The position numbers and the translations under genes are program-made. Under the pieces are notes generated by a model. The model searched no databases. It saw nothing but the letters and a program-made list of their open reading frames with translations, and was not told where the DNA came from. A DNA stretch of 64,000 nucleotides from Phaeosaccion multiseriatum. Lineage: Eukaryota > Ochrophyta, other classes. Below are positions 52,718-64,000 of the stretch, piece after piece. The stretch is from contig OZ218963.1 of the NCBI GenBank assembly GCA_965112735.1, forward strand, positions 1,984,001-2,048,000. Reading direction: 5' to 3'. Numbering within the stretch: position 1 is the first letter of the stretch; each line of letters opens with the position of its first letter.

Positions 52718-55038
52718 ATGGCTCCGAATGGGAGCTCCAAAGAAAGGGGGCGGAGGAACCGATCAGTAGCCTCCAAGTCTTACAATGCCATCAAGGCTCA
52801 GCTTGTCTCACTCAATCTTGAAATAGAGGTAGGCCATTAAGAGAGAGGAAGGAGATGTGAATGGGAGGGAGCTGACTCTGCCTTGCTCGTGTGCCTTCCC
52901 ACCCATACATCCCTGAGACCAGGATCAGAAGAGCGCAGGAGATCTACTGCGAGCAGCCCTCGCAAGAGAGGAGGAAGCAGGCTCGCATCTGGGGGAGCAG
53001 GTGGCTGCTCCAGACAGAGAGGAGACGGAGCGTCGAAGTCGGGAGCACAAGGAGGATCTGGCTCGCATGCTGGAGAGGCTGGATCAGGTACGGCAAGGAA
53101 TCACGCTTCTTGTTCTCTTCTCAAGGCTGCAGTCAGCCCTAGATCTTTGACAGTACATTGCTGTCAACTCTTGCTGTCAACTCTTCCCCCCTCCCTTCTC
53201 TGGGGTTCTCCACAGCTCCTCACGACAAAGAAGCAACTGGGGGAAGATGCGAGGGTTCTTATTGCTCAAGTCAAGGCCGAAGAGGCCGCGACAGCAACAA
53301 GCATCAAGAACCTTCGGCTAGTGGCGCACGAGGAGCTAGAAACCGCGAAAGTCACCTGGGGGGCAGGAGAGGCATCCAGGAGGGAAAAGTGGATGAGCCA
53401 AAAGACACTGGAGATGAGGGAGATGACGGTCAGAGGGCTGGAGCCGGAGATTGAGCGGCTCATGGACAAGCACAAGGCAGACTCGGAGAACTTGGAACAA
53501 GAGCGGCATGTGAGTGTGTGACTGTCAGTTTGGGCCAGCGGCCGGCCGCGAGCATTCATTCGATAGGCAGGCAGACAGGGCTACTCTCTCTCTCTTCTCT
53601 CTATCATGCTTTGTCGTCCCGCTGCAATTTTGCGCCTTTTACAGCGAGGGCAGTGTCGAACGGTGATTGGTCAAGTTCGCAACCAAGCACCCACCCACCC
53701 ACGCCCCCACCCATTTGGATATTATCACCCCAGCTAGAGACGCAGAGACTGCGGCAACGCTTGCTGGCGCGCCGAGAGGACCTCATTTCCGCTGAGAGAA
53801 GCCGCGTGAGTGGCTTGGCCGACGATCAAATGCAGAAGGACCGACACGCCGCGGCGTCCACTAAACAGGGCCTTGTGGAGGAGGCAGAGGGTCAGCTGCA
53901 GCGCCTGAGAAAGAGGCTGGCAGAGGAGCTGGAGCAGCAGAGAACGTGGCAAGATGAGGAGTTGAGGAGATTAGAAATGACGGCAGAGAGGGATGTCATT
54001 CGGAAGCGGGAAGAGCATGCGGAGAGGTTACAGCAGAGGAGGAAGAAGCACACGGAGAAAGTGGAAGCGGCGAAGAGACAGCTGGCAAAGAGTCTGGAGG
54101 CGGTCGACAATCACGCGCAGGAGGAGAGAGAGACGTGGGAAGCAAGGGCGAGGGCGGAACATAAGAGCAGGGCCAGAGCCGAGGAAGACAAGGCCGCTCG
54201 TAGGGAGGGTGAAACAATGCGCGTATTGAGGGACAAGCAGGTGAGAAGGAGAGGCAGAGGATATGTATGACCGTAACCGTCACCACGACCACCGTTTCAT
54301 CATCCGCCCCCCTCCTTTCCTCTGTACTCGGTGCATTCCATTGTATCTCACGGGTCCTCTCCACCACCCATATGATTGATTCGTCCCTCGCAGATTGATG
54401 CCGCCATCCGCGAGTTGCACGCGGAAAGGCAGGCGGGAGAGAGGGCATCCAAAGCAGCCGCAGCAGCGGAAGTTGCTCAGCTGCGCGAGAAACACTCGCG
54501 CGAGGTGGAGGAGGTCCATCGGAAGCAGGAGCAGTGGAGAAGAGGCTGTCGGCATGGTACCGCCGCATTGGACCTTGAGGTGATGGAGAGGTTGCAGGAG
54601 ACCAAGAGGGCACTCCTCGTGCGGCAGCGAGAAGTAGAGGCCGGCGTGGCTCACCTCAGGGCCAAGGCCGACGAGGTGAACGAGCGCCAAGAGAGGGAAC
54701 AGGACAAGGGAACGGCCCGAGAAGCGGCCTTGGTGTCCGAGCACACAGACCTCATGCGCAGCTTGTTGGAGCGACGGCAGGAGCTCGAGGCACGAGTGGA
54801 GAGAGCGGAACGAGGCATACGGGATGGGGAGGCGACACATCGGACGGCGCTGGACAAGGCCACAGAGGAGCACGAGAGCATCCTGGAGGCGCTGCAGACT
54901 GGCGTTCAGCGCCGTGTGGCCGAGATTGACGCCCAGATGGGGGATCTGAAGGACGCGCTGTACACGGAGACCCTTCGAGCGGACTCGGGCACGCGCATGC
55001 TGAAGCAGTACGGCCAAGTTCAAGTTGAAGGGCAGTAG
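52718..55038 (+). CDS. CEP131: CEP131/AZI1-like centrosome and basal-body protein
   Basis: Five exons: 52718-52828, 52923-53087, 53216-53509, 53734-54240 and 54394-55038. All are in phase and give 573 residues. After a basic N-terminus the whole protein is coiled coil. The diagnostic segment REKWMSQKTLEMREMTVRG, followed by LEPEIERLMDKHK (about 160-190), closely follows animal CEP131, which has REKWIDEKTKKIKEVTVKG then LEPEIQKLIARHK. DKQIDAAIRELHAE (joined across the last splice) matches a second conserved stretch. CEP131 is a centriolar-satellite and basal-body protein needed for cilium formation in animals; that role is inferred here. The protein is about half the length of the vertebrate form, lacking most of its disordered N-terminus. 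The ATG at 52718 follows an A-rich leader and is the first in frame after the divergent promoter. Confidence 0.88.
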
Positions 55039-55155
55039 AGGCAAACGAGTTATCTTCTGGTGTTCCAGAAGGTGCTTTCAGCAGGTGGCCGGCCCACCTT
55101 CCATACATTATTGTATACATGTAGATAAGAGGCAAAGTAGAGTAAAAGAGCTAAA
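55039..55155. terminator. Short convergent 3' region
   Basis: Only 117 bp separate the stops of CEP131 (plus) and separase (minus). The region is moderately AT-rich (55100-55155). Transcripts may overlap at their 3' ends. Confidence 0.4.
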
Positions 55156-55306
55156 TCAAGTGGTGGCCTCGTCCTCCTCCCTTCCTGCCCCGCAGATGCG
55201 CACAGGAATTCCATAGCACACCGGTGCGGCCCCAATGATGCTCGGCATCTTGCACACACTTCGTGCCTTGGCAACAATGTGTGACAGCGTGCGGGGACTT
55301 TCCCTT

Positions 55307-55337
<31 letters not shown>

Positions 55338-58300
55338 CCTCGCCCTCCTCTCGAGCCCCCGCCCCGCCGCCCACAAACCCTTCTAACACGGCCCGGCTGA
55401 AACGGTCAATGTCCTTGTCCGTAACGTCCCACAGGTTGGCGACGACCGCCGGACTACCGGCCAGCAGATACGACGCCACCATCCCAACAGGCTCGAAGGC
55501 TCCCTGTCCCTTGAGTCGGCCGCTGCTGCACCCCATCAAGAGGGCCGCAGCGCAGCGAGGTAGGGCGGCGATGGCGTCCCTTCCGAGCATGGTCTCGCCT
55601 GCCCCATGCCCGCAGTACACAAAGAAGTCCACGGCTTGGCTGAGGACGGCCCTCAGCGCGGCTGCCGGAGGGGAGCGTCCAATCTCTCCACGCCATCCCA
55701 AGCGCTGGGAGCAATCATCCAGGAGGGCACCCATGTCATCTCGAGTGCGGCTGAGGTTGCACTCCGGATCCACGACAAAGTACGCACGGTTGACTCGGAG
55801 TCCGCGTGAGTGGGGGGACCAAGAGCGGTCTGTGGAGGCCTCGTTTCTCGGGCTACTCACGCCCCTGCTGCTGGGGGGGTTCCTTGCCGTGCTGTCATCC
55901 GCATCGTCGTTCCCTGAAGAAGCTTCCAAAGACGAGAAGATGAACGGGAAGGCCGGTACTCTCGTCACAGGCCTGCCTCTCAGGCAGGGAAGACTCTCCC
56001 ATGGAAGCCCCTGCAGTTTCTCGTCAAGCACGAGAATAACAGGGTGACGCTCGTCCTCCGCCACACCTTCAACAGCAGTAGCATGTTCACACCTACTACC
56101 AGCAGCAGCAAACCCTTCTTCCCCTACCGTGCGACGATAGTCGCCTCCGTGTTGCTCTTGCTCTTGCTCCTCCCAATCCTCTTCATTCCCCTCCTCCTCA
56201 TCCTCCTCCTCCTCCTCGTCCACAGCGCCCAAAAGTCTCTCCAGAAGGTGTGCCTTGAGTCGCAGCCCGCTAAAGTCCACCCCTCTCGCCACAAGCTCCT
56301 CCTTCAGCTCAGCCACCTTGAGCTTACGAAAGTCGACGGCGCTGTCTTGCCTCACCGCCTGCTCCTTCTCTCCCTTCCTTCCTTTCCTGCCTGGCGCCTT
56401 GGCAGCGGATGCAGCAGGGGCGGGAACAGATGAAGCAGCAGGAGCGCGCGCCAGCGGTGAAGCCACCATTGTGTCTGTGCCTTCAACCCCCTCCCTCTCG
56501 TTGACGCTCCGGGTGCCTCCACTCCGAGCAGCTCGGCTAAAGTCGTACCAACTGCTCGCCAACCTACCGCAGATCTTATCATCTGCAGCCCCCCCCTCCT
56601 CCTCCTCCTCCTCCTTCTCCTCCTCCTCTTCTCCGATCTTCGTGGGTAGCGCCTTTACAGCCTTCGCGAGGTGCAGTAAGTGGGCCATGAGGCTCTGCCA
56701 GCTTCCCAAGCCCATCTCCATCTCCCCACCACCATCCACGCAGACCCGTAGGAGCTCTGCCAAGGCCTCTTTCCGAAGAAGAGCGTCTTTGAACATCTCG
56801 CCCTCCTCCACATCAGTCACCCCAGGTGCAAACGCGCTCTCCACGCGGCTTTTCTTCGTCCTCCCCGCCGCCTTCTTGTTGGCCCGATTGGAGGAAGGCT
56901 TGGTAAGGACGCGTCTAGTTGATGACGGCTTGCCTCCTCCCCCTGTTGTCGTCCCCCGCTCTCCCGTGATATCATTCTGCCCCAACACCTTCCAGAGCTG
57001 TTCGCACAGCGCGTCGAAAGCGTCACGGAACTTTTCATCTCCTCCTTTGCCACTCTCCCCCCCCACACATTGCCGCTGCCCTCGCACCTTTGCCCCGAGA
57101 AGTATCGGTGAGAGGCCATGCTGCTCGAACCACTGCCTCTGCAGCTTATTCAGCAACGCCCCCAATTTCTCATCCACCCTCTCCCTCTCCTCCCACCACT
57201 TGGCCTTTCCTTCATTTCCCCCATTCCGAGCCTCGTCCTTTGCTTGCCCTCTCAAGCTACAGGTATTCTCCGCCATCACTTCACTCCACTCCTCCAAGAG
57301 CGACAGGTCTTCTCCTGTCAACAGCACCGACAGAGTGAGGGGCACTCGACCCCGCTGGATTCGACTCAGCAGCAAGCGCCCCCCAGGTGCTAAAGTCATG
57401 CTCACAGCGACCCATTCCGCGGGGAGCCCGTTGGCCACGGCACCCTCGAGACAGCGAGCCATTTGAATGTTCGCACTACCGCTGGTGGCACTACTGCTGC
57501 TGTTCCCACTGCAGTGCGAGAACAACTCCATCCCTTGCGAGAATTTGCCGTCACCGTTTCCGTCCCTCTCTGCTGCCGTCCGCGCTGAGGCATAGGTAAC
57601 TTGCTGGGCCTTGTGATTGCAGAGCGTGACGCCGATGGAGAGAGTAGCCAGCGCAGCAGCCAGCCAGCTCCCCGACAGGCTGAAGGGTTCTGCACAGGAC
57701 CCACTTCCTCCGTCTCCTCCTCCTCCTCCTCCTCCGCCTGTTCCTCCTCCTGATAGCACAGCAAGCATTCTGCGCACTCTTCTTACGAGTTTGGCGGCTC
57801 CTGAGGAGCCCACCAGGGTCAGACTCTCGAGCAGACACTGATGAGCCTCCGTCGTGTCTCCTCCTTCTTTCGCCAGCACCAGACTACCGAGGCGGTAAAG
57901 GGCCATGGCCCGATCGAAGGGAGACACCCCTCCGCCTTTCGTCGTATCGAGACAAGTGCGGTACTTCTCCTCTGCGAATGCCGTCTCTCCAAGGAGCTGT
58001 GCCACCCTCCCCTGCCGCCATCGGAGAGCAGCAAGCGGACCAGCGACAGCAGCGCCCAAAGCCCGGCGTCCACCGCCCCCATCCCGTTTCCAGTCACAGC
58101 TCACTGACATGTCCAGGAGAAGCTGCTGGCCTCCCGAGCATGCCTCTACGTGCGCTGCAAAGGCGTCCGGGTCCGCAGTCTCCATGGTCTCAAATCCTGC
58201 GAGAAGGGCCTCCGCCTCGTCGTACGCACCCTTCGCCTCGTGGAGCATTCCCTGCGTACGATGGAGGTCTCCCTCCTCCAGCAGGAGCTGAGCCGCCGAC

Positions 58301-61300
58301 ACGTTGCTAACAATTTGGCCCGCGCAATTTACGGGCATCTTCTCACTAAGCAGCTTGCCTCCCCTTCTTGAGCCTTGCCCCACCTTCTTCTTTCTCGGCC
58401 TCCCATTGACTCTGCTTTGGCGGCCAGTGCTTCTACTACTAGCCATGCAGCCAGGCTGGCCGCATGCTGCTGAAGAGGAAAGCCTTGCCGCCTTCGATGA
58501 CACTTGTCTGCATTTGTTCAGAGCCTCTGTAGCGCGCTCAAACTTGCCTTGCTGAATTGCCAGATGCCCCTCCCCGAGCAGATAGCGGCGCAGCAAGGAG
58601 CCGCACTGCGCCTGCTCGCTAATGAACTTGCCCTGCTCGAGGTAACCCGCTGCTTTCTGAGGGAAGCCCCTCTGAACCCACAGCTTGACAACACGGGACA
58701 CGCCCTCGAGGTAGAGCGAAAGCCAGCGCGATCCCACCACTTTCAAGCCACCTTCGGGTAAGGGAAAGCGTCGCTCGCCCCCACCACCACATGTGTCATC
58801 CTTCTCCCTCACTTGCACATCCTCCCCTCCTCCATCCGCCGCTGCCCCTTCCTCCTCCTCCCCCCCCTCCTCCTCCTCCTCAACCCCGCCTGTACAATAT
58901 GTAACAACTTTCTGATGATCTGATGATGCTGCTGCTGATCTTCCAGATGCCCCCAATGATGACGGCGACGACCCTCCCGAAAATGCAATAGGAAGGGCTC
59001 CGATACCCGATAAACTGCTGCCAAAGCTTCCCTCGCCATCGCTGCAAGAGCTCCCCATCCACCCTCTCTGACTGCCGATGCCCCCCTTACCAGTGCGAGA
59101 CACCGCACTCGAATAGCACAGACGTAACGCCTCCCGCATCACCTCCATCGCCGGCCCCAGTCGACCCTGGCGCTCGTACAGCCAAGATATCGCCATCTGA
59201 CATTGGCATTCCAAGTAGGACAGCGCCCGCAGCGGCGTCTCACTCCGCTTCCGTCTGCTGCGATCTCGTCGGACGCCTGTCCTCCTCGTGGCGCGAACAG
59301 CCCCCTGGGCAGATCGGAGAGTAGCCTCAGCCCGCTGGTAGGGCCACACTTCGCCACCCTCAGCCAGACATAGCGCCTCCACAACACGCATCGCCTGAAA
59401 CGCCGCAAAAGACTCAAGCCGGGACGTCTCACATACACCTCCCTCCTTTTCACCTTCTTCTTCACAACCTTCGCTTCCCTCCTCCTCCTCCTCTTCATTA
59501 TCTTCGTTTTCCTCTTCGCCTATGGATGGATCCTGCCCTTGCTCCTCCTCGTGCTCCACGTCGAGACCCTCGTCGTGCCGGGCAAGCGTCTCCTTTGCCG
59601 CAAGCGTGTACTTCTCCGCGAGTCTGACGAGACCCACCTGCTGATAAGACAGGCCGATGCCCGTCAAACCCAGCGCCTGATCTGCGCCATTGCCTCCACC
59701 ACTAATATCGTCGTCCACACGTGCCAAACTTTCCCCCCATGTGTGCAGCAAAGAAAGACGGAGCTTGCCCGCTCGAATCTGATGTGCGACGTCCCCCTGC
59801 GCAGTAAAGTGGTCCTCCAAAATCCGAAGGCAATCGAGTGTGGTAGCCTGAGCCTCGAGTCTGATGCTGGCATTGGCGCTCTTTCTCTTGCTGCTGCCGC
59901 TACTCGTCGAGCTTCCACTGCTGTTGCTGGTAATCATGCTGCAGGGGGTCGTCTGGAAGCTCGCAATCGCATCTTCCAATGCCGCCCGGAAACCTTTGTC
60001 ATATGCGGGCTTGTCGCGCAAGTCTCGAAGGAGAACGGCCGTCACAGTTTCACAGGCGAGCCTTGCCATGGCCCGGTCCTCGTGCGCTGCTGCTGCTGGT
60101 GCTTCTGCTGCTGCTGCGACTGTAGTCTGCCCTTGCCCCCCATTTCTTTCCTGCCCCTCCCCCTCCCCCTCCCCCTCCCTTACCAATTCTATCGCCTCGC
60201 CAAGGTACCCCAAGGCGTCTCGGAGTCCTCGCAGACTCGCGTCACTCACATCACTCCAGGCCGTCGCCGCGACCTCAGCAGCACCCCCCTCCGCGCCGAG
60301 TGGGCTACTCCTGCCTGTACCGCCAGCTCCCTCCAAAGCTCCTGACACAAGCGCGGTGTAAGCATCGTGCTCGAATGTTGCTGCTCTCTGAAGAGCGGCC
60401 ACTTTCACCCACGGCACATGCCCCTCTTCGCCCCCTCCTCTCTCGGCTTGCTCGTCTCCCAGAGTGTGCATCGCCTCCACGCAAGAACGGTGCCCCCGTG
60501 CCCACACATCAGCAGCGAATAACGATCTACCCGACTGTTTTTGGGAAAGAACCCGAACCGCGCTGCTGTACGCGTTGCACTCCATGAGTGAAGCCAACAA
60601 GACTTGCTCCTCGCTGCATGCTCCTCCACCCTCCTCCTCCCCCAGCCAAGCTCTGCTCACAGCCTGCAACGTGGGCAGCAACGTTGCGCCTCCAATATCA
60701 CCTACTGTGTCTTCGTTCCCGTCGCTCAAGTACTTCACAATACAGTCCTCGAGACACTCTGATGACGACCACAACCATGAGGACAAGGAAGAAGATGAAG
60801 CCGAGGAAGACGGGCCGTTCGAACACCGCTGCCGACAACTTCGTGGCTTGGCAAGGCTGTTTGCTCGCTGCTGCGCGGCACTGTCTACCAACGGCCCCGG
60901 TGTTCCAGCATTTGTCGCCGCCAGAACCTTGTACGCAACAAAGCTCTCTATCATGGGTGCCATGCCTGCTGCGTCTCCCTCCCAATAAGCGGGAGAGCAT
61001 GCCAGCGCCCGCCTCGACCCCAGCGCCGCCAACGCAGACCGGCCACATTCTTCCAAGCAAGTCGCCAGAAAGCACAGTCTCCGATGCAGCTGAAGATCAT
61101 GCAGCAAGGCGGCAATCTCGTGGCTTGTTCCTTTGCCGTCCTGCTCGCCTGTTCCTCCTCCTTTGCCTTCAAGTCTGACCCTTGCCTCTCCGCCTCCTGC
61201 CCCCCCGCTCCTCTGCTCTTCTCCATCATCCACTTTCCGAACTTCTGCCGCAAGCGACTCCATCACGCTGCAGCTTCTGGCGAGACAGCGCAACGACAAA

Positions 61301-64000
61301 GCCACCGCCACCCCTTCCCGGTGCGCCTCCTTCCCCAAGCTCCACCAAGCCAGCCCTAGCATCTGTACGTGTCCAGAGCGGGCTGCTCTCTCCTCAAAGA
61401 CACTGACCGTTTTTGAGAAAACGAAAGCCTCCGCCGCACACAGAAGGCCCTCCGCTTGCTTGTATGTGCCACTTTGGCTTCTGATGCTGCTGCTGCTGCT
61501 GCTGCTGCTGGTGGTGGTGGTGGTGGTGGTGACGGCATTCCCGGTCTCTGAGATGCAGGTACTCGCTGCCCGCAGGTACCCGTTGATGGCCATCTCCACC
61601 ACGGGAAGGACAGAGGAAATTCTATCAGCGCACTCCCGGATACCAGAGGCCTTGATTTCAGCCAAGACGACGCTAATGTCTGCGAATAACTCCATCATAG
61701 TCACCTGCACCTGCCTCCATGACACACAAGCCGCGGAGAAGGAGGAGGAAGAAGAAGGATCCCTCCTTGTCTCGGTCTCTGTTTCCAACCAACTATTCGC
61801 TGCTGCTGAGGCCCGCTGCACCCATCGCCAGGTCCGCCCGAGAGCAGCGACAGTCTTCACCGCACTCGCTTTGCTTTCTCCTCCTCCTCCTCCTCCTCCA
61901 TCTTCTTCTTCTTCTTCTTCTTCTTCTTCTTCTTCTTCTTCTTCTTCTCTTCCTCGTCTCTCGGCCGTACCATTTGATGTGCCCCTGCTCGTCTCTCCCA
62001 GAGCCACAATGGCCCCCGGCACGGCTTTGCAAGAAGCCTGCAAATACTCAATCCCTCGTCGGAGGTGGTGCTGAACTCGGTCCCCCACGGAAGTATCGGT
62101 ACGAGGTGTTTTAGGGGCTGGGTCTCCGCCCTGTGAAGCTGCCCCCCTCCTTGGCGGCTTGGCGGGCGTCATTGTTACCATGTCTCCTCCCATGGAAGCC
62201 GTCGTCGGAGTCGGCGGCTCCGCAGCGACGAAACCACCTTCTCCATCTTCCCTCCCTCCCTTCTCGCACATCCCGCTGCGGGTGTGGGCTTGCGAGGTTA
62301 GGATGATGGCGGTTTGCATCTTGAGCATCCCTACATAAACCAAGAGCAACTTTCTGTCCCAAAACATGCCGTCGTCGCTGCTGGCATTGCTTCGAGCACT
62401 TGCACCACTAGTCTCCTCCTCCTGCTGGCGCTGCTGTTGCTGGAAGGAGCGGGTGTATCCATACGCAAGCTGCAAGACCCCCTGCGCTCTCCCCGCCTTG
62501 CCGGCCTTATCGAGGACATCAACGTAGTGCTGCAGCCAGTCCACATGAACCTGCCAGATCCCGGGGGGATGGGGGTGGGGGTGGCAGTAGAGTATAGCAT
62601 CAAGAAGGATGTAAAAGGCATTGAGAAACACAATTGAGCTTGTCGCCAGTAACAGAGGGGCGGAACATGTCGTTGGAAGGGTGGTGCCTCAAACAAGTGC
62701 TACTTGGTGCACCTTCTTCCAATGACGCGCCCACAGAGCGATGGATAGTTTCTTCGTAGCAGGGAGACCGAAAGGCTCATGGGAACCCTATCAGCACAAT
62801 TCGGTTCCTCCGCAGCTCAAGAAGAAACGCCAGGAGGATCGCACAACACCAAGATTTGACAAAGGCCATGGCACTTACATGACAGAAACCCACGTCTGTC
62901 GCTCTCGAAGAGGCTGCACCAGCAGAAGCCGCAGAATGATTGGTATCGTCGCTGCTGCTTGTGTCGCAAAGGGCCTGCGGCAGAGGCGGCCAAGTGCCGC
63001 TCCTGCCCTTCAAAAGCTGTAGGCATATGCCGTAAAAGTTGCCAATATCGCTGAATGTCAGAGAAGGGTAGCTGCGAGTTGTCCTATCCTCAGTGCTGGC
63101 ACGCGTGCTACTGCTCTCTCCTTCTCCGGCTCCAGTGGACAGGATTGCATGTCTCTCTGCAGCCACTCCGCTCCTGTGCACATGCTCTACAAAGGCCGCT
63201 TCGTCGAAGCGCTGCCCGCTCTTGCTCGCCAGAAAGCGCAGAGCCGTACCCCGACACCTCAAGGCCCATTGCAATCCGCTGCTGCACGCATTAGTCCCCC
63301 ACACATGCGTTGACCCCTCTTGCTCCTCATGCTGCTCCACGAGAGTAGCTGCACGCCATAGCAGCTTGAACATGTGGTCTCGGTACCCGTCAGCTGTGCC
63401 CGTCTCACCCAACACCTCCAACTGCTGCACCCACTCAAACGAGCAGTCGCAGAGGTGACTGGCAAAGACTTGCAGGTGGTCTCCCCCCCCCGCCTCCAGA
63501 AGACACCTACAGATATTCAGTAGGCCGCCGCTCACCAGCTTCACCAGTTGCAGACCTAGTGGAGGAGCCGAAGTGTGGCGGCCATTGCCAATCCTTCCCG
63601 TACTCTTGCCGCCGCTCTGGGGGGTGTCCTGAGAACTCCTACTGCTCCTCCTGCTGCTGCTACTACTACTACTGTGGATGCTGCTGCTGCTGCTTGTGGC
63701 GGCAACGGTAGCTCTCTCTTGGGGAGGCAAAGGGAAGGTACCGAGGAGAGTCAGAGGTTCAGCTCCGCTTGCACAAGCGGCAACGACAGCAGCATGGCAG
63801 TCAGCCCCCAAGGTGATGATCAGCGCCCTCTGGAACAAGCCGGCTGCGCGTAAACCACCGTTGAAATCCTTAAGCTCGATGCTCCTCGTCACCGCTTGGT
63901 AGAGGAGTCTCTCCATCGTTAGAGGAGGCACTGCAGTGTGCGCAGCCAGGGGGAGCAAGAGCTCGAGCGACTGGCAGGCTATAGCAACACTCTGCATTCG
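55156..64000 (-). CDS. ESP1: Separase (C50 cysteine protease), 5' end outside window
   Basis: Two exons are visible: 64000-62894 (partial, enters from the right) and 62550-55156, joined in phase 0 by intron 62551-62893. At least 2833 residues are present. The C-terminal protease domain (about 55160-56040) has the dyad His in YCGHGAGE (codon at 55608-55606) and Cys in LMGCSSGRLKG (codon at 55530-55528), 26 residues apart as in human separase. It is followed by LAGSPAVVANLWDVTDKDID, the family signature. Upstream lies a very long, mostly helical region consistent with the TPR-like arm of separases, with acidic, Gly-rich and Ser-rich inserts. A SAP motif (KLKVAELKEELVARG) sits at about 56235-56340, just before the protease domain. 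Separase cleaves cohesin at anaphase and is held by securin; no securin gene is recognised here. Confidence 0.95.

Noticed and set aside
62551-62631. A separase start codon at 62631
   Set aside because: The sequence before 62550 reads as an intron end with an acceptor CAG, and a further in-phase separase-like exon lies upstream.

Overview
The window is nuclear DNA of a eukaryote. Genes have many GT-AG introns of about 100-1100 bp, untranslated gaps between genes and very abundant microsatellites. The gene set (SR-protein kinase, separase, EHD ATPase, heterotrimeric G-alpha, MAP kinase kinase, CEP131) is eukaryotic. CEP131 implies a lineage with cilia or flagella at some life stage. The hemerythrin/CHY/RING ubiquitin ligase, the type III polyketide synthase and the S-x5-T activation loop of the MAPKK are best known from plants and algae. 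The LRR/EF-hand protein has a C-terminal module that I associate with stramenopile proteins. A stramenopile alga or close relative is my best guess, but the sequence alone does not prove it.

Layout, left to right: (1) 247-16359 (+), the 3' part of one giant coiled-coil gene with at least 17 exons. Every exon phase agrees, and its introns are packed with tandem repeats, including a 25-copy, roughly 50-bp minisatellite. (2) 16531-21036 (-), an intronless SRPK with an insert of about 850 residues. (3) 21634-31294 (+), a 13-exon LRR/EF-hand protein. (4) 31855-37581 (-), a 10-exon BRUTUS/HRZ-like hemerythrin E3 ligase. (5) about 38419-42607 (+), an EHD-family ATPase without an EH domain. (6) 43392-45434 (+), G-alpha. 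(7) 46084-47821 (-), a type III polyketide synthase with an N-terminal membrane helix. (8) 47822-50000, gene-poor DNA rich in inverted and dispersed repeats. (9) 50001-52372 (-), a MAPKK. (10) 52718-55038 (+), CEP131/AZI1. (11) 55156 to beyond 64000 (-), separase with an internal SAP domain, incomplete at its 5' end.

The genes do not form one pathway. Several are linked by theme: cytoskeleton and division (separase, CEP131, the coiled-coil protein), signalling (G-alpha, MAPKK, EF-hand protein, SRPK), membrane remodelling (EHD) and iron-linked protein turnover (hemerythrin E3). Neighbours alternate between convergent and divergent pairs.

The main structural signal is in the introns. Several tandem arrays begin exactly at the 5' splice site, with repeat units that match the donor sequence (GTGA, GTCA, GTCG). 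Others run directly into the 3' splice site. I found no tRNA, rRNA, CRISPR array or viral gene. Exon boundaries were read by eye and should be taken as accurate to a few bases.
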